DNA of 64,000 nt from Heloderma charlesbogerti. Lineage: Eukaryota > Chordata > Lepidosauria > Squamata > Helodermatidae. Every line of letters starts with the position of its first letter. Positions within the stretch are counted from its first letter, which is position 1. The notes beneath the pieces were generated by a model. That model saw only the letters and a program-made list of their open reading frames with translations, did no database searches and was not told where the DNA came from. This document shows positions 44,099-56,026 of the stretch, piece after piece. The translations under genes and the position numbers were made by a program. Where the stretch lies: contig JANEZZ010001497.1 in NCBI GenBank assembly GCA_026122225.1, positions 1,054,001-1,118,000 of the forward strand, in the 5' to 3' direction.

Positions 44099-44884
44099 TA
44101 GGGATGTACAAATGTTCTGCCACGGATCTCGGGGAGGCCGAATGCCAGTGCATTCAGCCCTCCGAAATCGGTGGTGGGACGGCCCGCCCCCTGCCCCCCC
44201 GGGACGGGACTTACCTTGGGCGGATCTTCCTGGTGGCGGCGACTCCGGCAGCGGCTCCGGCAGTGGTTTGGCGGCGGTTCGGTGGCGGCGGCTGCGGAGG
44301 CCGGTCATCCGACCGGCTGCTGCCGCCACCATTCCCAGTTTAAAAACAAACAAACAAACAAAAAAAGTGATAGGCTACGTAAAGATTTACGTAGCCTATC
44401 ATGGCTAGATTTTTTAAAAAAACACCGTGATAGGCTACATAAATGTTTATGTAGCATGTCACGGCTGACTTAAAAAACCCCACAAACACGCTCGTACGTA
44501 AATGGCGGTGGCCATGGCCCCCGCCATTTGCGTTTCTTATTTCGGCACGTCTTAGTCTACGTAAATATTTACGTAGACTAAGATGGCGAAAATAAGGGGA
44601 ACGCAAATAGCGTAGTGTCTACCTATCACGTTTGTTTGTTTTGTTTTGTTTTTTAATTGGAAATGGCGGTGGCGGCAGCCGGTCGGAAGACCGGCCGCTG
44701 CCGCCGTTGCTGCTGCACCGCTGCTGCACCGCCGCCGGAGCTACCACTGCCAGGGACATTCGAACAAGGTAAGTCCCATCCCGGGGGGGGCGGGGGCAGA
44801 CCGTTTCTCCACCAATTTTGGGGGGCCAAATGCGCTGACATTCGGCCTCCCCGAGATTCATGGAGAAATTCTCTGACATCCCTA
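44099..44884 (+). mobile_element. hAT-like element, family A
   Basis: TAGGGATG...CATCCCTA. Left arm complement donor ACTTACCTTG, right donor CAAGGTAAGTCCC. The core has TAGGCTACGTAAA and TTAGTCTACGTAAATATTTACG hairpins but is shortened on the right. Flanks CCGTACAT and GTTCCGTC do not match, so the copy is rearranged or nested. Confidence 0.75.
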
Positions 44885-45705
44885 GTTCCGTCCCTCCTCC
44901 CGGAATCCTTGCCAGGGGGGAGGCGCTCCGTTCCTCCCCCCCGGAATCCTGGCAAGCTGGCTGTGCTCTGCAGCAATTCCGCGGAGCCGCAGGTCGGCTC
45001 TTCCAGCACCTGGACATCCGGCTGCTGGCTAGCAGGGATGCAAAGACATCCGGCCGCTGGCTAGCAGGGATACCGTTTGTGTCCCTACAGTCAGCCGTGA
45101 TAGGCTACGTAAATGTTTACATAGCCTATCATGGCTGACTTAAAGAAAAACACAAAATAACATGCGTACGCAAAAACGTGCGTGTGTTCCTTATTTTGGC
45201 ATGTCTTAGTCTATGTAAAAATTTACGAAGACTAAGACGGCGAAAATTAGGGATGGACGAAAGTCCCTTACCTGTCCTCGAAGCTTGCTTTGTGGTGGGG
45301 GGGAGGCGCTTCGCTTCTCCCCCTGAAGTTCATGTGAGGGGGGGGAGGTGCCCCACCTCGCCTGGCCGAAATTCAGGCCAGGCGGGAGGCGCCCCATCCC
45401 TCGCCGGCAAAATTCAGGCCGGGTAGAAGCGCCCCATCTACCAGGCCGCAAAAAAAACAAAAACAAAACACCCCCGTGATAGGCTACGTAACGATTTACG
45501 TAGCCTATCACGGCTAGATTTCCAAAGTCAGCCATGATAGGCTACGTAAATCGTCACGTAGCCTATCACGGTTGACTTTGAAAGAAAAAAAAAGCACGTA
45601 CGCAAATGGCGGCCCCCATAGGGAGCCGCCGTTTGCATTCCTTATTTGGTCCCTGTAGTCTACGTAAAGATTTACGTAGACTACGGCGAAAATAAGGGCA
45701 ACACA
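44885..45705. mobile_element. nested/chimeric hAT-like A elements
   Basis: 44885-45247 is an interior piece of an A2-type element (GGGGGGAGGCGCTCC arm, TAGGCTACGTAAATGTTTAC hairpin). At 45248 a second element starts TAGGGATGG after GCGAAAAT and runs through the right-type arm, two GATAGGCTACGT hairpins and the first TAGTCTACG hairpin. It stops at GGGCAACAC (~45705) without a right terminus, where L2 sequence begins. This looks like a recombination end point at the palindrome centre. Confidence 0.65.
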
Positions 45706-48665
45706 ATAACCACCATCTGCCCAATTTTGTGGGATCGGTTTCAGCTGCTGTGGCCTGATGATGTAGACAAGGTACTTGCAGAAATGTGACCGACCATGTG
45801 CCCTCTCGCTCTCTGCCCCTCCTGGCTAATAAAAGCTAGCTGGGTATGACTGGATATGACTGGGTGGGTTCAGGGAGTGGTGTGTGTCACATCTTGGCTG
45901 TGTCACATCATGTTTGGGCCAAAATCTGTTGTTCTAGTTGTTCTTCTTGTTATCGTTAGATCACGTTTACCACTGTGCCCCAGCCTCATCAATGCTGCTG
46001 TCATTAAAAGAAGAAGAATTAACCTTCCTTTAGACCTATCAGACATCTCTGATGCCACCATCGGCCCAATTTTGTGGGATCAGTTCCAGTTGTTGCGGCC
46101 TGATGATGTGGACGAGGTGCTTGCAGGAATGCAACCAACCACATGCCTTTTCAACCCCTGCCCCTCCTGGCTAATATAAGCTAGCCGAGGGGGTATGACT
46201 GGGTGGGTCCAGGGAGTGAAAAATGCTTCCCTGCAGGAAAGGGGTGGTTCCTGCTGTCTGTAAGGATGTAGCAGTGAGACCACTTCTGAAGAAGCTGACT
46301 CTGGACCTAATGGTACTAGACAACTACGGCCCAGAAAATACCCCTTTCCTAGGTTAGATATGTGAGAGAGTTGTGGTGGAGCAGCTGTGGGCACTCTTGA
46401 AGGATACTGATTATCTAAACCCATTCCAGTCTGGGTTTCAGTTTGGTTATGGGACTCAATCAGCCTTGGTTACCCTGATGGATGACCTTTATTGAGAGAG
46501 GAACAGGGAGAGTGCAACCCTGTTAATTTTGCTCGAACTCTTTCATTGGCTTTTGATACCATCAACCATGGTATCCTCCTGCATTGACTCTGTGGGATGG
46601 GCATTGGAGGCACTGTGTTGCAGTGGTCCTGGTCCTACCTGAGGGGCTAATTTCAGACAGTAACATTGGGTGACCATTCCTCAGCCCCTTGGCAACTGAA
46701 CTATGGGGTTCCTCAGGATACCATCTTGTCCCCAATGTTATTTCACATCTATATGAAGCCTCTGGGAGCAGTCATTAGGGGATTTGGAGCCAAGTGCCAT
46801 CAGTATGCTGATGACATGCAGCTCTACCTCCCTGTGACATCTGAATCAGGAGAGGCTGTGCAAGTCCTGAATCAGTATCTGAACTCAGGAATGGGCTGGA
46901 TGAGAGCCAATAAACTGAAGCTGAATCCTGGCAAGATGAAAGGCCTGTGGCTGAGTGGTTCCCGAGATAGGCTCATTCCCTGTTCTGGATGGGGTTGCAC
47001 TCCTTCTGAAAGATCAGGTCCGTAGTTTGGGGGTACTACTTGATCCATCACTGTCGCTGGAGGTCCAAGTGGCCATGGTGGCTTGGAGTACCTTTAACCA
47101 GCTTCAGCTGGTTTGCCAACTACAGCATGTCCTGGACAGGGATAGCTTGACCACAGTGATACAGGCATTAGTAACCTCAAGACTGGATCACTGCAATGCA
47201 CTCTGTGTGGGGCTGCCCTTAAGGCTGCTCTGAAAAACGCTGCTCTGGAAGCTGTTGTCATGTTTGCAGCATGTGACACCTTTGCTGAGGAACTCTACTG
47301 GCTGCCTATTCACTACCGGGCCGGGTTTAAGGTTTTAGTACTAGTGTACAAAGCCCTAAACAGCTTGGGACCAGGATACCTGAGAAAGCACCTTCTCCCT
47401 TACTGACCTGCCCAGTCACTGAGGTCATCGGAGGGCACCTATGGCCCAATTGGAGTCCATCAGGAGAAAAGCCTTCACTGTGGTGGCCCCCTTTCTTTGG
47501 AATTCCCTGCCCCTGGAGGTCAAGCAGGCACCAACACTGTGTTGTTTCTAGGGATGGCGGAGAATTTCTCCCCAAATATTCGGGGGGCCGAGCGCCAATG
47601 CATTCGGCCCCCCGAAATCGGCGGTAAAATTCTTTCCCCCCCCGCCCCCCTGGGACGGGACTTACCTTTGGCGAATGTCCCTCCCGGCGGCGGGTCCCGG
47701 CGGCGGTTCGGCGGCGTTTCATCGCGGGCGGGGGTGGCGGCCAGTCTCCCGACTGGCTGCCGCCGCCACCATTGCAAAAAAAACACACTAAAGTAAAAAA
47801 AAACCCACACACCCGTGCATAGGCTACATAACGATTTATGTAGCCTATCATGGCTAGATTTCCAAATTCGGCCGTGATAGGCTACGTAAATCGTCATGGG
47901 CGCCGCCATTTGCGTTCCTTATTTTGGCATGTCTAGTCTACGTAAAGATTTACATAGACTACGGCAAAAATAAGGGCACGCTATTTTCGCCGTAGTCTAT
48001 GTAAATCTTTACGTAGACTAGATGTGCCAAAATAAGGAACGCAAATGGTGGTGCCCATGGGCTGCCGCCATTTGCGTATGCGCTTTTTTTTTTTTTCAAA
48101 GTCACCCGTGATAGGCTACGTGATGATTTACGTAGCCTATCATGGCTGACTTTGGAAATCTAGCTGTGATAGGCTACGTAAATCGTCACGTAGCCTATCA
48201 CGGGGTCTTTTTTTTTTTACTTTTTGTTTCGCAGCCGGGGAGATGGGGCGCTTCTCCCTGGCCTGAATTTTGGCAGGGCGAGGCGGGAAGCCTCCCCCTC
48301 GGCCTGAATTTCGGCCGGGCGAGGCGGGAAGCCTCCCCCCCTTCGCCTGAACTTCGGGGGGGAAAGCGAAGCGCCTCCCCCCCACTGCGAAGGCAAGCTG
48401 CGAAAAGGTAAGTGACTTTCGTACATCCCTAGTTGTTTCCAGTGCCTCCTGAAAATAGCACTGTTCCAGGAGGCATTCCTTAACTGACCAGCCATGGTTT
48501 TTATTGGCATTCTGTGTTTTGCTTGTTTTTTTAAAGCATAATCTTAATATGGTGTTTTAATCTATTTATTCTTTTACCATTTTACTTTTTTATGTTCACT
48601 GCTCTGAAATCTGTTTTAGATATGGAATGGTGTACAGATATTGTAAATAAATAAATAAAATAAAC
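45706..48665 (+). mobile_element. L2-clade LINE, 3' half, interrupted by a hAT element
   Basis: Contains the RT palm: PLGAVIRGFGAKCHQYADDM at 46760-46830, preceded by GVPQDTILSPMLFHIYM and followed by LKDQVRSLGVLLDPSLSLE. The C-terminal YWLPIHYRAGFK-like region lies near 47300. The copy continues after the hAT insertion at 48432 and ends ATAAATAAATAAAATAAAC. Several frameshifts. The start duplicates an internal segment (GATGATGTAGACAAGGTACTTGC at 45758 and again near 46104). Confidence 0.88.
47549..48431 (+). mobile_element. hAT-like palindromic element, family A
   Basis: TAGGGATG...CATCCCTA with the perfect duplication GTTGTTTC at 47541-47548 and 48432-48439, inside the L2 3' region. The left half of the core lost sequence (GTAAATCGTCATGGGCGCCG junction near 47890). 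Just before the right arm, TTTTTTTTTTACTTTTTGTTTCGCAG resembles a splice acceptor; the outward donor AAAGGTAAGT follows ~190 bp later. Confidence 0.92.
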
Positions 48666-48793
48666 ACAAAGCTCCAGAGATGGTCCTGGAACTTGCAGGA
48701 ATTCCAGAGGAACATTGAGCATGTCCTGGGGAATAAGAATGTTATCACAGATGCTCTTTCCCCAGAGTAAAGACAGTTTAGCTGTCTTCTGTT

Positions 48794-49172
48794 TAGGGAT
48801 GTATGGATTCTGTAAAATCCATTCCATGTGTATTTCGTGGATTGTCAGGCACCTTTTGTTCCATCATCCACCCATTGACAAAATCAGGGAGGTGGGGCTA
48901 CTTTTGAATTTGCACAAATTTTTGCATGCGAAAATGCAAGCATTCCCACCAACTGTGCAATTTCATGCTTTAGCCTACAGGGGAAATGCACATTTTTGGC
49001 CAGATTTTTTATCATGAATTTTGTGCAAAATTTGGGGAAATTAGAAAACTGGTCCACAAGTCCATGGAAGACACCTGACAAGGGAAAACCTGGCCCACTA
49101 ACGAATTCGCAGATCAGATTCAGGAAAATCTGAACTTATTTGGTTCTGTTGCAGATTTCTCTGACATCCCTA
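48794..49172 (-). mobile_element. hAT-like element, short AT-rich family
   Basis: TAGGGATG...CATCCCTA with flanks CTTCTGTT and TTTCTGTT (7 of 8). Shares CAGATTTCTC and CCCATTGACA-type segments with 27600-28013 in the opposite orientation. Confidence 0.85.
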
Positions 49173-49249
49173 TTTCTGTTAAGTTGGACATTTCACAATT
49201 TTCCTTAGTTAAGAGAAAAAAATGTTCCACTTTAAAAGAACGGGAGGGG

Positions 49250-49690
49250 GGGAAGTGTGAAGGTTTGAGGCCTACAGAGGCAAGGAAAAAGGTCAGGCCT
49301 AGAGGCCTGGAGTTTTTTTTTATTGGGAGGGGGTAACCCTGAGAAGAGTAGTTTCATTTCCCTGGTTAAGTTTCATTTCTCCAGGTTTGAAGCAGTACTT
49401 TCAGTTTTGAGGGAGGAGGGTATAAAAAGAGAGTCAAAAAGACCAGAGCAGTAACAGCAGAGTGGGAAGAAGCAGCCTGAAGAGAGAGCATGAAGAAGCA
49501 GCCTGGAGAAGCCTAAGTACCACTAGGGTAAAGGAACTTGTGTTTTGCAACATTTATTTCCTCTTAATACCTTTTGTATCACTCAGCTCTGTTGTGTAAA
49601 TACCTTTAGTTGTGATTGGCTTGATTTAATTTACCAGTAAACTGTTGTGGTTAAAACCTCAGGTGTCTGGAGTGTCAGTCATCCCATGTC
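49250..49690 (+). mobile_element. possible solo LTR
   Basis: Has the promoter/leader look of a retroviral LTR: TATAAAAAG at ~49421, a purine-rich GAAGAAGCAGCC leader repeated twice, a T-rich CTCTTAATACCTTTTGTATCAC stretch and CCAGTAAACTGTTGTGG near the end. Exact ends, TSD and primer-binding site were not found. Confidence 0.35.
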
Positions 49691-50147
49691 TACAGCCTAA
49701 ACCCCATGTTACTGGGAAGGGGAAGTTTAAAAGAAGGAAGGTGGGATTCTTAAGGAGACAACAGATCGTTAAGGGGTTGCTGCTTACATTTAAATGGAAT
49801 CTATTGCATATGTTCCAAAGCAAAAAACACACAACAAAAAACAAAACTTGGCTGACTCTGCCCAGGTTCTCAAGCAGGGAACAGGTCCCCCCAACTCCAT
49901 TACTAGTCAATCACCCAAGGACCCTCAGCTCCATCTAAACTTCTGGAAGAGAATTCAGAGGGCACACCGTGATGACAGAGTGTGTAGCTCCAGCCCTTTA
50001 CATTTGTGGTAACTCTCAGCTTGGTGGCAGGGTGGGGGAGGTGCTCTGGCCTGGGTCTACACATGTAGCCAAGTGAGGAAGGCATGAGCTTTTAGGCATC
50101 TGTGGTGGGCTGTACTATGTCAGGTTGCAAGTGGGAGGGGGAATCAC
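49691..50147. other. unassigned sequence
   Basis: Could be internal or flanking DNA of the possible LTR. No coding domain recognised. Confidence 0.4.
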
Positions 50148-50644
50148 TAGGGGTGTATGAACCCCACTTACCTGGGTCCACTGGGGGGTCCAAAGAGGGG
50201 GAGGCAATCTTGTCCTCCCCCCGGAATCCTCCCTGGCCGGCTTCGCTCCGCAGCAAGGCCGTGGAGCTGCTGGCCAAGGCCGGCTGCTGCCGGATTTTCG
50301 GCTGCAGCCAGTCTGTGTCCGCAAATGGCATCTGGAGTAGCAGATGCCATTTGTGTCCCTGCTGTTTACCATGATAGGCTACGTAAATCTTTACGTAGCC
50401 TATCACGTTAAAGAGCAGGGATGCAAATGCCATAGCGGATGCCATTTGCATCCGCAGTCTGGCCATACGGCCATGGCAGCCATATCGCTGGGTCTTCGGA
50501 GCCGGGGGCAGGGAGGATCCGCCAGTGAGGACTTTGCACTGGAAGACAAGGTAGGAGATCCAATCCTCCAAGGACTTCGGGGGGGCTGGATTCTATTGAA
50601 TCCAGCCTCATTGGGGTCCGTGGAGGATTTCTCCAACATCCCTA
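50148..50644 (+). mobile_element. hAT-like element, family A2
   Basis: TAGGGGTG...CATCCCTA with flanks GGAATCAC and GGAATCAT (7 of 8). A single GATAGGCTACGTAAATCTTTACG hairpin lies between inverted ATGGCATC...GATGCCAT stretches, far simpler than family A. Left complement donor CACTTACCTGGG; right donor AAGGTAGGA. Confidence 0.9.
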
Positions 50645-51984
50645 GGAATCATGTGTTTTAATGTTATCTTGTACAGATAAATTTCAGCAGGCACAATCTG
50701 GTTGAGAAATCCTGTGGTACTGGCATTTGTAACTACAGTAGCCATAACAGCAACTGCCACAGTACCGTTTATTGTCTTCGGAAAAGAAAGTCCTGGGTTA
50801 GATCATGATGGGGCTAGAGAAAGAGTTGCAAGTCGGGATGTGAGCTTTGGCTGATGATGCAAGAGCAGGGGTTCAGAACCTCAGCCCCAGGGTCCCAATC
50901 TGGTTCTTCAGGGTGCCCCAGATGCCTCTTCCCCTGGCCCCCACCACTGACTGTTCAGTGGTTTCCCAGTTTTCGCACAGGTTTTTACCCATTCAAAATG
51001 ATGGAAATGCCTCTCCAAAGGCTTTGTTAGTGGCAGTAAAGCTTTAAGCTAAAATATGCCAGTATGGCCTGCTCCTTTTGCCTCTGGATCCACCCACTTT
51101 ACTTTCAGCCCCCCACTGGAAGGTGGCTCCTGAAAGCTTCTCTAAGATGGTCTTTCTTCCTTCATCTGAAAGAGTCTCTGAACCCCTGCTCAAGAGGCCC
51201 ATGAATCGAGACAGAGGGAGCCTCTGCAGATATGACTCAGATGGAGGGAGTCCAGCCCAGGAATCCCTCAGATGCCAAGCCAGCCTGAAGTCCAGTCAGA
51301 GAGTGTCCATCTTGCTTGCCACTCAAAGAAAGAGGACAAAATAGCTGACTCTCTCTGAGTCCTCAAGCTAGGAACAGACCCCCCCCCACACACACAGCTC
51401 CATTAAGTCACCAATTGCTCAAGGGCCCTCAACAGAGGACACAACCTGGGGCCATCAAGAAAATTAAATCTAGATTGATTATGCTTAATTCCAAATGTAC
51501 ATACTAGACCATACTCGACCACTGAGGAAGTATTTGTGCCGAGACACAGTTGGTTTTGGTTCCGCTTGGTACTGGTTACTTCTGGTATTGTAGGACATTA
51601 CAGCACTGTATTGTAGGACATTACAGCACTGAGGTTCAGAACCTCAGGCCCAGGGTCCCAATCTTGTTCTCTTTACAACTCTCTGGTTCTATTGCTGAGC
51701 TGATATGGAGGTGTTTTTAAAGCAATGTGTTTCAAAGCCCCATACACCCCATCTTCTGGCATCTTTGCAGCTGTGCCATTAAAAGGGATCAAACTGTTTG
51801 CACATTGCATATACCATCCCCTTCGGAGTGAGGTTCTTGTGTGAGACCTCTCCTTGAGCAATATTTTGAATGATTGCAAGGGGCCAAATGTTGCTATAGA
51901 GGCTGGATCCATCCCTAAGTCAGCCATCACCATTCTGAATGACCTCTAGCCCTTTCTCTGCATCTTCACTCTATACTTCTATCT
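50645..51984. other. mostly unassigned sequence
   Basis: The segment GGTTCAGAACCTCAG(C/G)CCCAGGGTC occurs at 50872 and again at 51635. No gene recognised. Confidence 0.45.
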
Positions 51985-52100
51985 TATGTATGTATGTATG
52001 TATGTATGTATGTATGTATGTATGTATGTATTTGTTGGTCGCCTTTCAGAACAGGAGCCCTCCCAAGGTGATGTACAACAGTAAAACATATAACAAAAAC
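51985..52100 (-). repeat. (TATG)n microsatellite and L2 3' tail
   Basis: Eleven or so TATG units at 51985-52031 lead into TTGTTGGTCGCCTTTCAG and CCCAAGGTGATGTACAACA, the reverse complement of an L2-like 3' UTR. Confidence 0.75.
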
Positions 52101-52370
52101 CAACGCGGGAATACATCTGAATGTTTTAAATGTTGATGTATGCCTGCTCTTACCTGAAGAAAGCAAGAACTTCCCTGAAAGGACAGCAAGGAAAAGCCAG
52201 CCCATCTGCATGGTTGAAGGTTGACCAGGATCTCAAGCTGGACAGCAAGAGAAGAAAATGGAGCCAAAGGACTCTGAAGGTTCTGTGTCTTTCAAAAGAC
52301 TGAATGAACACCTATTTACCTACCTCTTGAATATACTGACACGTAAGCACTGCGCATTAGCGATCTTTAT

Positions 52371-52690
52371 GCAATATGTCAGGTGACAGAAACTCTTGGC
52401 ATGTTATTCCTCACAAAGTCACAGTGTGCCAGAGAGAGGAAGTTCACATTATTTTATGATGTATTTTGCAGTTTTAATTGTTGAGAAGTGCCCAGGGAGC
52501 TTCGGCTGTTGGGGGCTACACATGGGCTGTGGTATACTAACACATCCACCATGTCCGTTAATGATTGTGATGCAATGTGTCAGGTGGAAGAAACTCTTGG
52601 CACGTTATTCCTCAAGAAGACACAGGGCTTTAATAACAAATAAAATAAAAGCTGTCTTTTACTGAGTCAGACACTTGGTGCATCTATCCC
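52371..52690. repeat. direct repeats ~200 bp apart
   Basis: GCAATRTGTCAGGTG followed by AGAAACTCTTGGCA and GTTATTCCTCA occurs at 52371 and 52572. The second copy is followed by AAATAAAATAAAAGCTG and ACTGAGTCAGACACTTGGTG, which resembles a common reptile interspersed repeat. 52691-53362 is unassigned. Confidence 0.5.
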
Positions 52691-53362
52691 GGTATTGTAC
52701 TGAATTGAGTACAGTCAATTCACTACATGTGTGGAGTAGAAAGGGTGGGGGGGGGATTTATGTAAAACTTAGAGGGATCTCCGTTGAGCTGAAAGCTACC
52801 TGCAAATATACTTAACTCTCACTGCCCCCACCAGCGAGGGGGAAAATGCCCACCTGGCAAGGGTGGTGTTTTGCTTTGCATAGTTGCCCATACCTGCCTG
52901 GCCCTGTATGGGGGTTTTCTTTCCCACTGCTGCCAGCACCTATGGGGAAACTGCTCCTTCACTGGGCAATCCCCCCTACAGGGCTTCTTAGTTTTAGCAA
53001 ATGGTTATATTTCCAAGAACTCTCTGCCACTATAATTCAGAGTTCTACAATTTGAGCCTTTTCTGCTGCCACCAGTTCTCTGAGAATACTTCAAAACCTC
53101 TTAATAGCTTAGTATAAGTAGTTTAGGCATGAGATAGGCACGAGCGCTCGAGACCAGATGAACTATTAAACAAGTTCATTTACTAAAGCAGTATCTTACA
53201 CATTAGGGAGTACTAATATTTACTTAGGGATTTTCAAAATACTGTTTAGTGACAATTGTTAAAGACTCCTGCGAGATCGTCCCTACTGTAAGCCTGTTAA
53301 TGATTTCGTATTCATCAGGCCAAATCCCCTAAACGTCCACTCCAGCCAACATGCACAACCAG

Positions 53363-54724
53363 TAGGGACAGCAGAGAATTCCGCCATGGATCTCGGTGAG
53401 GCCCCAAATCTGTGGTGGAACGGCCTGCCGCCCCCCCCGCCCCCCTGCAGATCCCCCCCCCCCGGGATGAGACTTACCTGGGGTGGATCTTCTGGGCGGC
53501 TCCGGCAGTGGCAGCTCCGGCGGCTGGTATTTCGACTGGCTGCCACCGCCGCCATTTGCAGACTTGTGGTGTTTTTTCTTTCTTTCCCCAAGACATGATA
53601 GGCTACATAAAGATTTACGTAGCCTATCATGGCTGGGTAAAAAAAAAATGCGTACGTAAGCAGTCCTTATTTTTGGTGTCTTATTCTATGTAAATATTTA
53701 CGTCGACTAAGACGGCGAAAATAAGGGGAATGCAAATAGCGTAGCGGGCCCTATTTGCATCCCTTTTTGATTCGCCGTTTTAGCCTACGTAAATATTTAC
53801 ATAGGCTAAAACAGCGAGTCAAAAAGGGACGCAAATAGTGCCCGCTACGCTATTTGCGTTCTCCTTTATTTTCACCATCATAGTCTACTTAAATATTTAC
53901 ATAGACTAAGACGGCCAAAAATAAGGAACGCAAATGGCGACGGCCATAGGTGCCGCCATTTGTGTACGTGGTTTTTGTTTTGTTTTTTTACGCCATAGCT
54001 GCCGTTTGTGTCCCTGTAGTCAGCCGTGATAGGCTATGTAAATCTTTACATAGCCTATCACGTCTGACTTTTAAAAAAAACCACACACATGCACGTACGC
54101 AAATGGCGGCGGCTACAGCCGCCGCCATTTGTGTTCCTTATTTTGGCCTGTCTTAGTCTACGTAAATATTTACGTAGACTAAGACGGCAAAAATAAGGGG
54201 AACGCAAATAGCGTAGCGGACGCTATTTACGTTCCCCTTATTTTCGCCGTCTTAGTCTACGTAAATATTTACATAGACTATGGCAGGCCAAAATAAAGAA
54301 CGCAAATGGCGACGGCTGTAGCCGCCGCCATTTGCGTAAGTACATTTTTTTTTTAAAGTCAGATGTGATAGGCTACGTAAAGCCTATCAGAAAGATTTAT
54401 GAAGCCTATCACATTTTTTTTAACCTAGCTGTGATAGGCTACGTAAATATTTACGTAGCCTACCACGTCTTTTTTTTTTTTTTTTACATGGGAAATGGTG
54501 GCGGTGGCAGCCAGTCAGAAGACCGGCCACCGTAGCCGCTGAACCGCCACTGGAGCTGCCACCGGAGCTGCGGCCACCCGGAAGATCCACCCGAGGTAAG
54601 TCTCGTCCCAGGGGGATCCGTGGGGGGGCGGGGGGGCAGGCTGTTCCGCCACAGATTTCGGGGGGCCAAATGTGCTGGCATTTGGCCTCCCAGAGATCCG
54701 TGGTGGAATTCTCTGACATCCCTA
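53363..54724 (+). mobile_element. hAT-like palindromic element, family A, expanded core
   Basis: TAGGGACAG...CATCCCTA, 1362 bp, the largest family A copy. The core holds at least five long TAGTCTACGTAAATATTTACG or TAGCCTACGTAAATATTTAC hairpins and two GCAAATAGCGTAGCGG/CCGCTACGCTATTTGC centres, so the palindrome unit seems amplified. Both outer arms with outward donors are present. Flanks ACAACCAG and GAAAACGT do not match. Confidence 0.88.
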
Positions 54725-54936
54725 GAAAACGTCCAGAAAATGACCAGCCTGTCCTGTGCCACCGCCGCTGTAGCAAGGATGAGGGAAGGAGGAGAGGTGC
54801 TGCCTTCTCTCCATTTCCTTGCTGAGGGAGCCGGCGCCTGAGCCAAGCAAGAGCTCAGGTCTGCGAGCTGGTGTCCAGGGAGGCCGAACCAGCAACCTCT
54901 TGCCAGGCTTTGAGCCCCAATGGGACATCCCTAGTT
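54725..54936 (+). mobile_element. possible hAT-like right-end fragment
   Basis: Ends GGGACATCCCTA. The GC-rich interior is not shared with other copies here and no left end is seen. Confidence 0.3.
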
Positions 54937-55058
54937 TAAGACTATGGATGATGGTTAAACAGCACAGGATTATCCCTGCTCTTGTCAGGGACTGAGATGT
55001 TATTTACACACGACATTGGCCTCAAGCAGAAGCTGCATGGATGACAAATGAAACATGG

Positions 55059-55495
55059 AGGGCACAATCCTATCGGGATAGGCAGCCACCTCCGAACTCA
55101 GAGGCGACCGCCTATGCAATGGAGGTCAGGAAAACGCAGAGGGGATCATCCCCTCTGCACTTCAGCCACCCTGCATTCGCAGGTAGTCAGCCAATTTTGG
55201 AGGTCGGAATGGGGGTGGGGCAGATGCTGGACGATGCAAAGGAAGCATCGGAATGGCACTTCTGCCCTCCCCGCCCTGGCACACCCCCAGGAATGCCCTG
55301 TTTTTGCCACTCCGCACTCCTCTTCCTAGTGTGGAGCACGGGGCCGTTCCGCGCTGCTATGAGGCAGCGTGGCGGGGGGGAGGTCGGTTCTCAGGGAACC
55401 GACCTTGGAGCGAGGGCTCCAAGGTCAGTTCCCAGGAACCAACCTATCCCATGGCCATGTAGCCGCTGACTAGCGGCTATAGGATTGTGCCCTAA
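55059..55495. mobile_element. Harbinger-like MITE
   Basis: GGGCACAATCCTATCGGGATAGG...GCGGCTATAGGATTGTGCCC. Shares interior blocks with 12868-13327 (AGAGGGGATCATC, CACCCCCAGGAATGCCC). Confidence 0.7.
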
Positions 55496-55599
55496 AAGAC
55501 TGAAAGATAATGCCCATGAAAGTGAATGGGACACAGAATGAGCAGAATGCGGAATGATGACTAACAGCAAAAAAAAAGAAAAGAAAAATGGAACAGAGA

Positions 55600-56026
55600 C
55601 CAGGCCACTGGAGAATGAGGACATCAGCAATCCTGTCTCTAGCTAAGGTTTCAGATGTCAATAATAAAGAGTTAGAAAAAGGCCTTTATGTCATTAGACA
55701 TCACCTCAAATCTGCAGTTAGGGTTCCTTTATACGACTTGCAGGCATTGAGTGATGCTCTGGCTATTTCTGCTATACATACACATCTTGTGGAAACTGTA
55801 ATAGTGTTGAATGAGGACAGAGTTCCTTCTGAACTCATAGGTGCGTATCACTTGCTACAGTAGTCAGATGAGTACATGAACATCATTCCGCATTCTGTTC
55901 AAGCCACAGTTTTTAATATCCATAAATATAAGGACCTGTCTTCACCTAAGGAACTGCCAAGTACTGCCGGTCGATGGCAGGTGTGGTTTCTATTATCTAT
56001 GTGCACTCTGGAAAGAGTCTTTGAGA
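55600..56026 (+). pseudogene. possible old retroviral coding fragment, first part
   Basis: An open plus-strand stretch (with one stop at 55861) has ordinary protein-like composition, unlike the surrounding repeats: acidic/basic helices followed by a Trp- and Cys-containing segment near 55975-56015. It could be a degraded retroviral envelope-type or other captured coding region. I do not recognise a diagnostic motif and do not assign a function. Two hAT elements interrupt the region immediately downstream. Confidence 0.25.

Noticed and set aside
45706..48665. Processed pseudogene or multi-exon gene
   Set aside because: The peptides match L2 reverse transcriptase and the sequence ends in an L2-type A-rich tail.
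49250..49690. Complete endogenous retrovirus
   Set aside because: Only LTR-like signals are visible; no gag, protease or polymerase motifs and no paired LTR were found.
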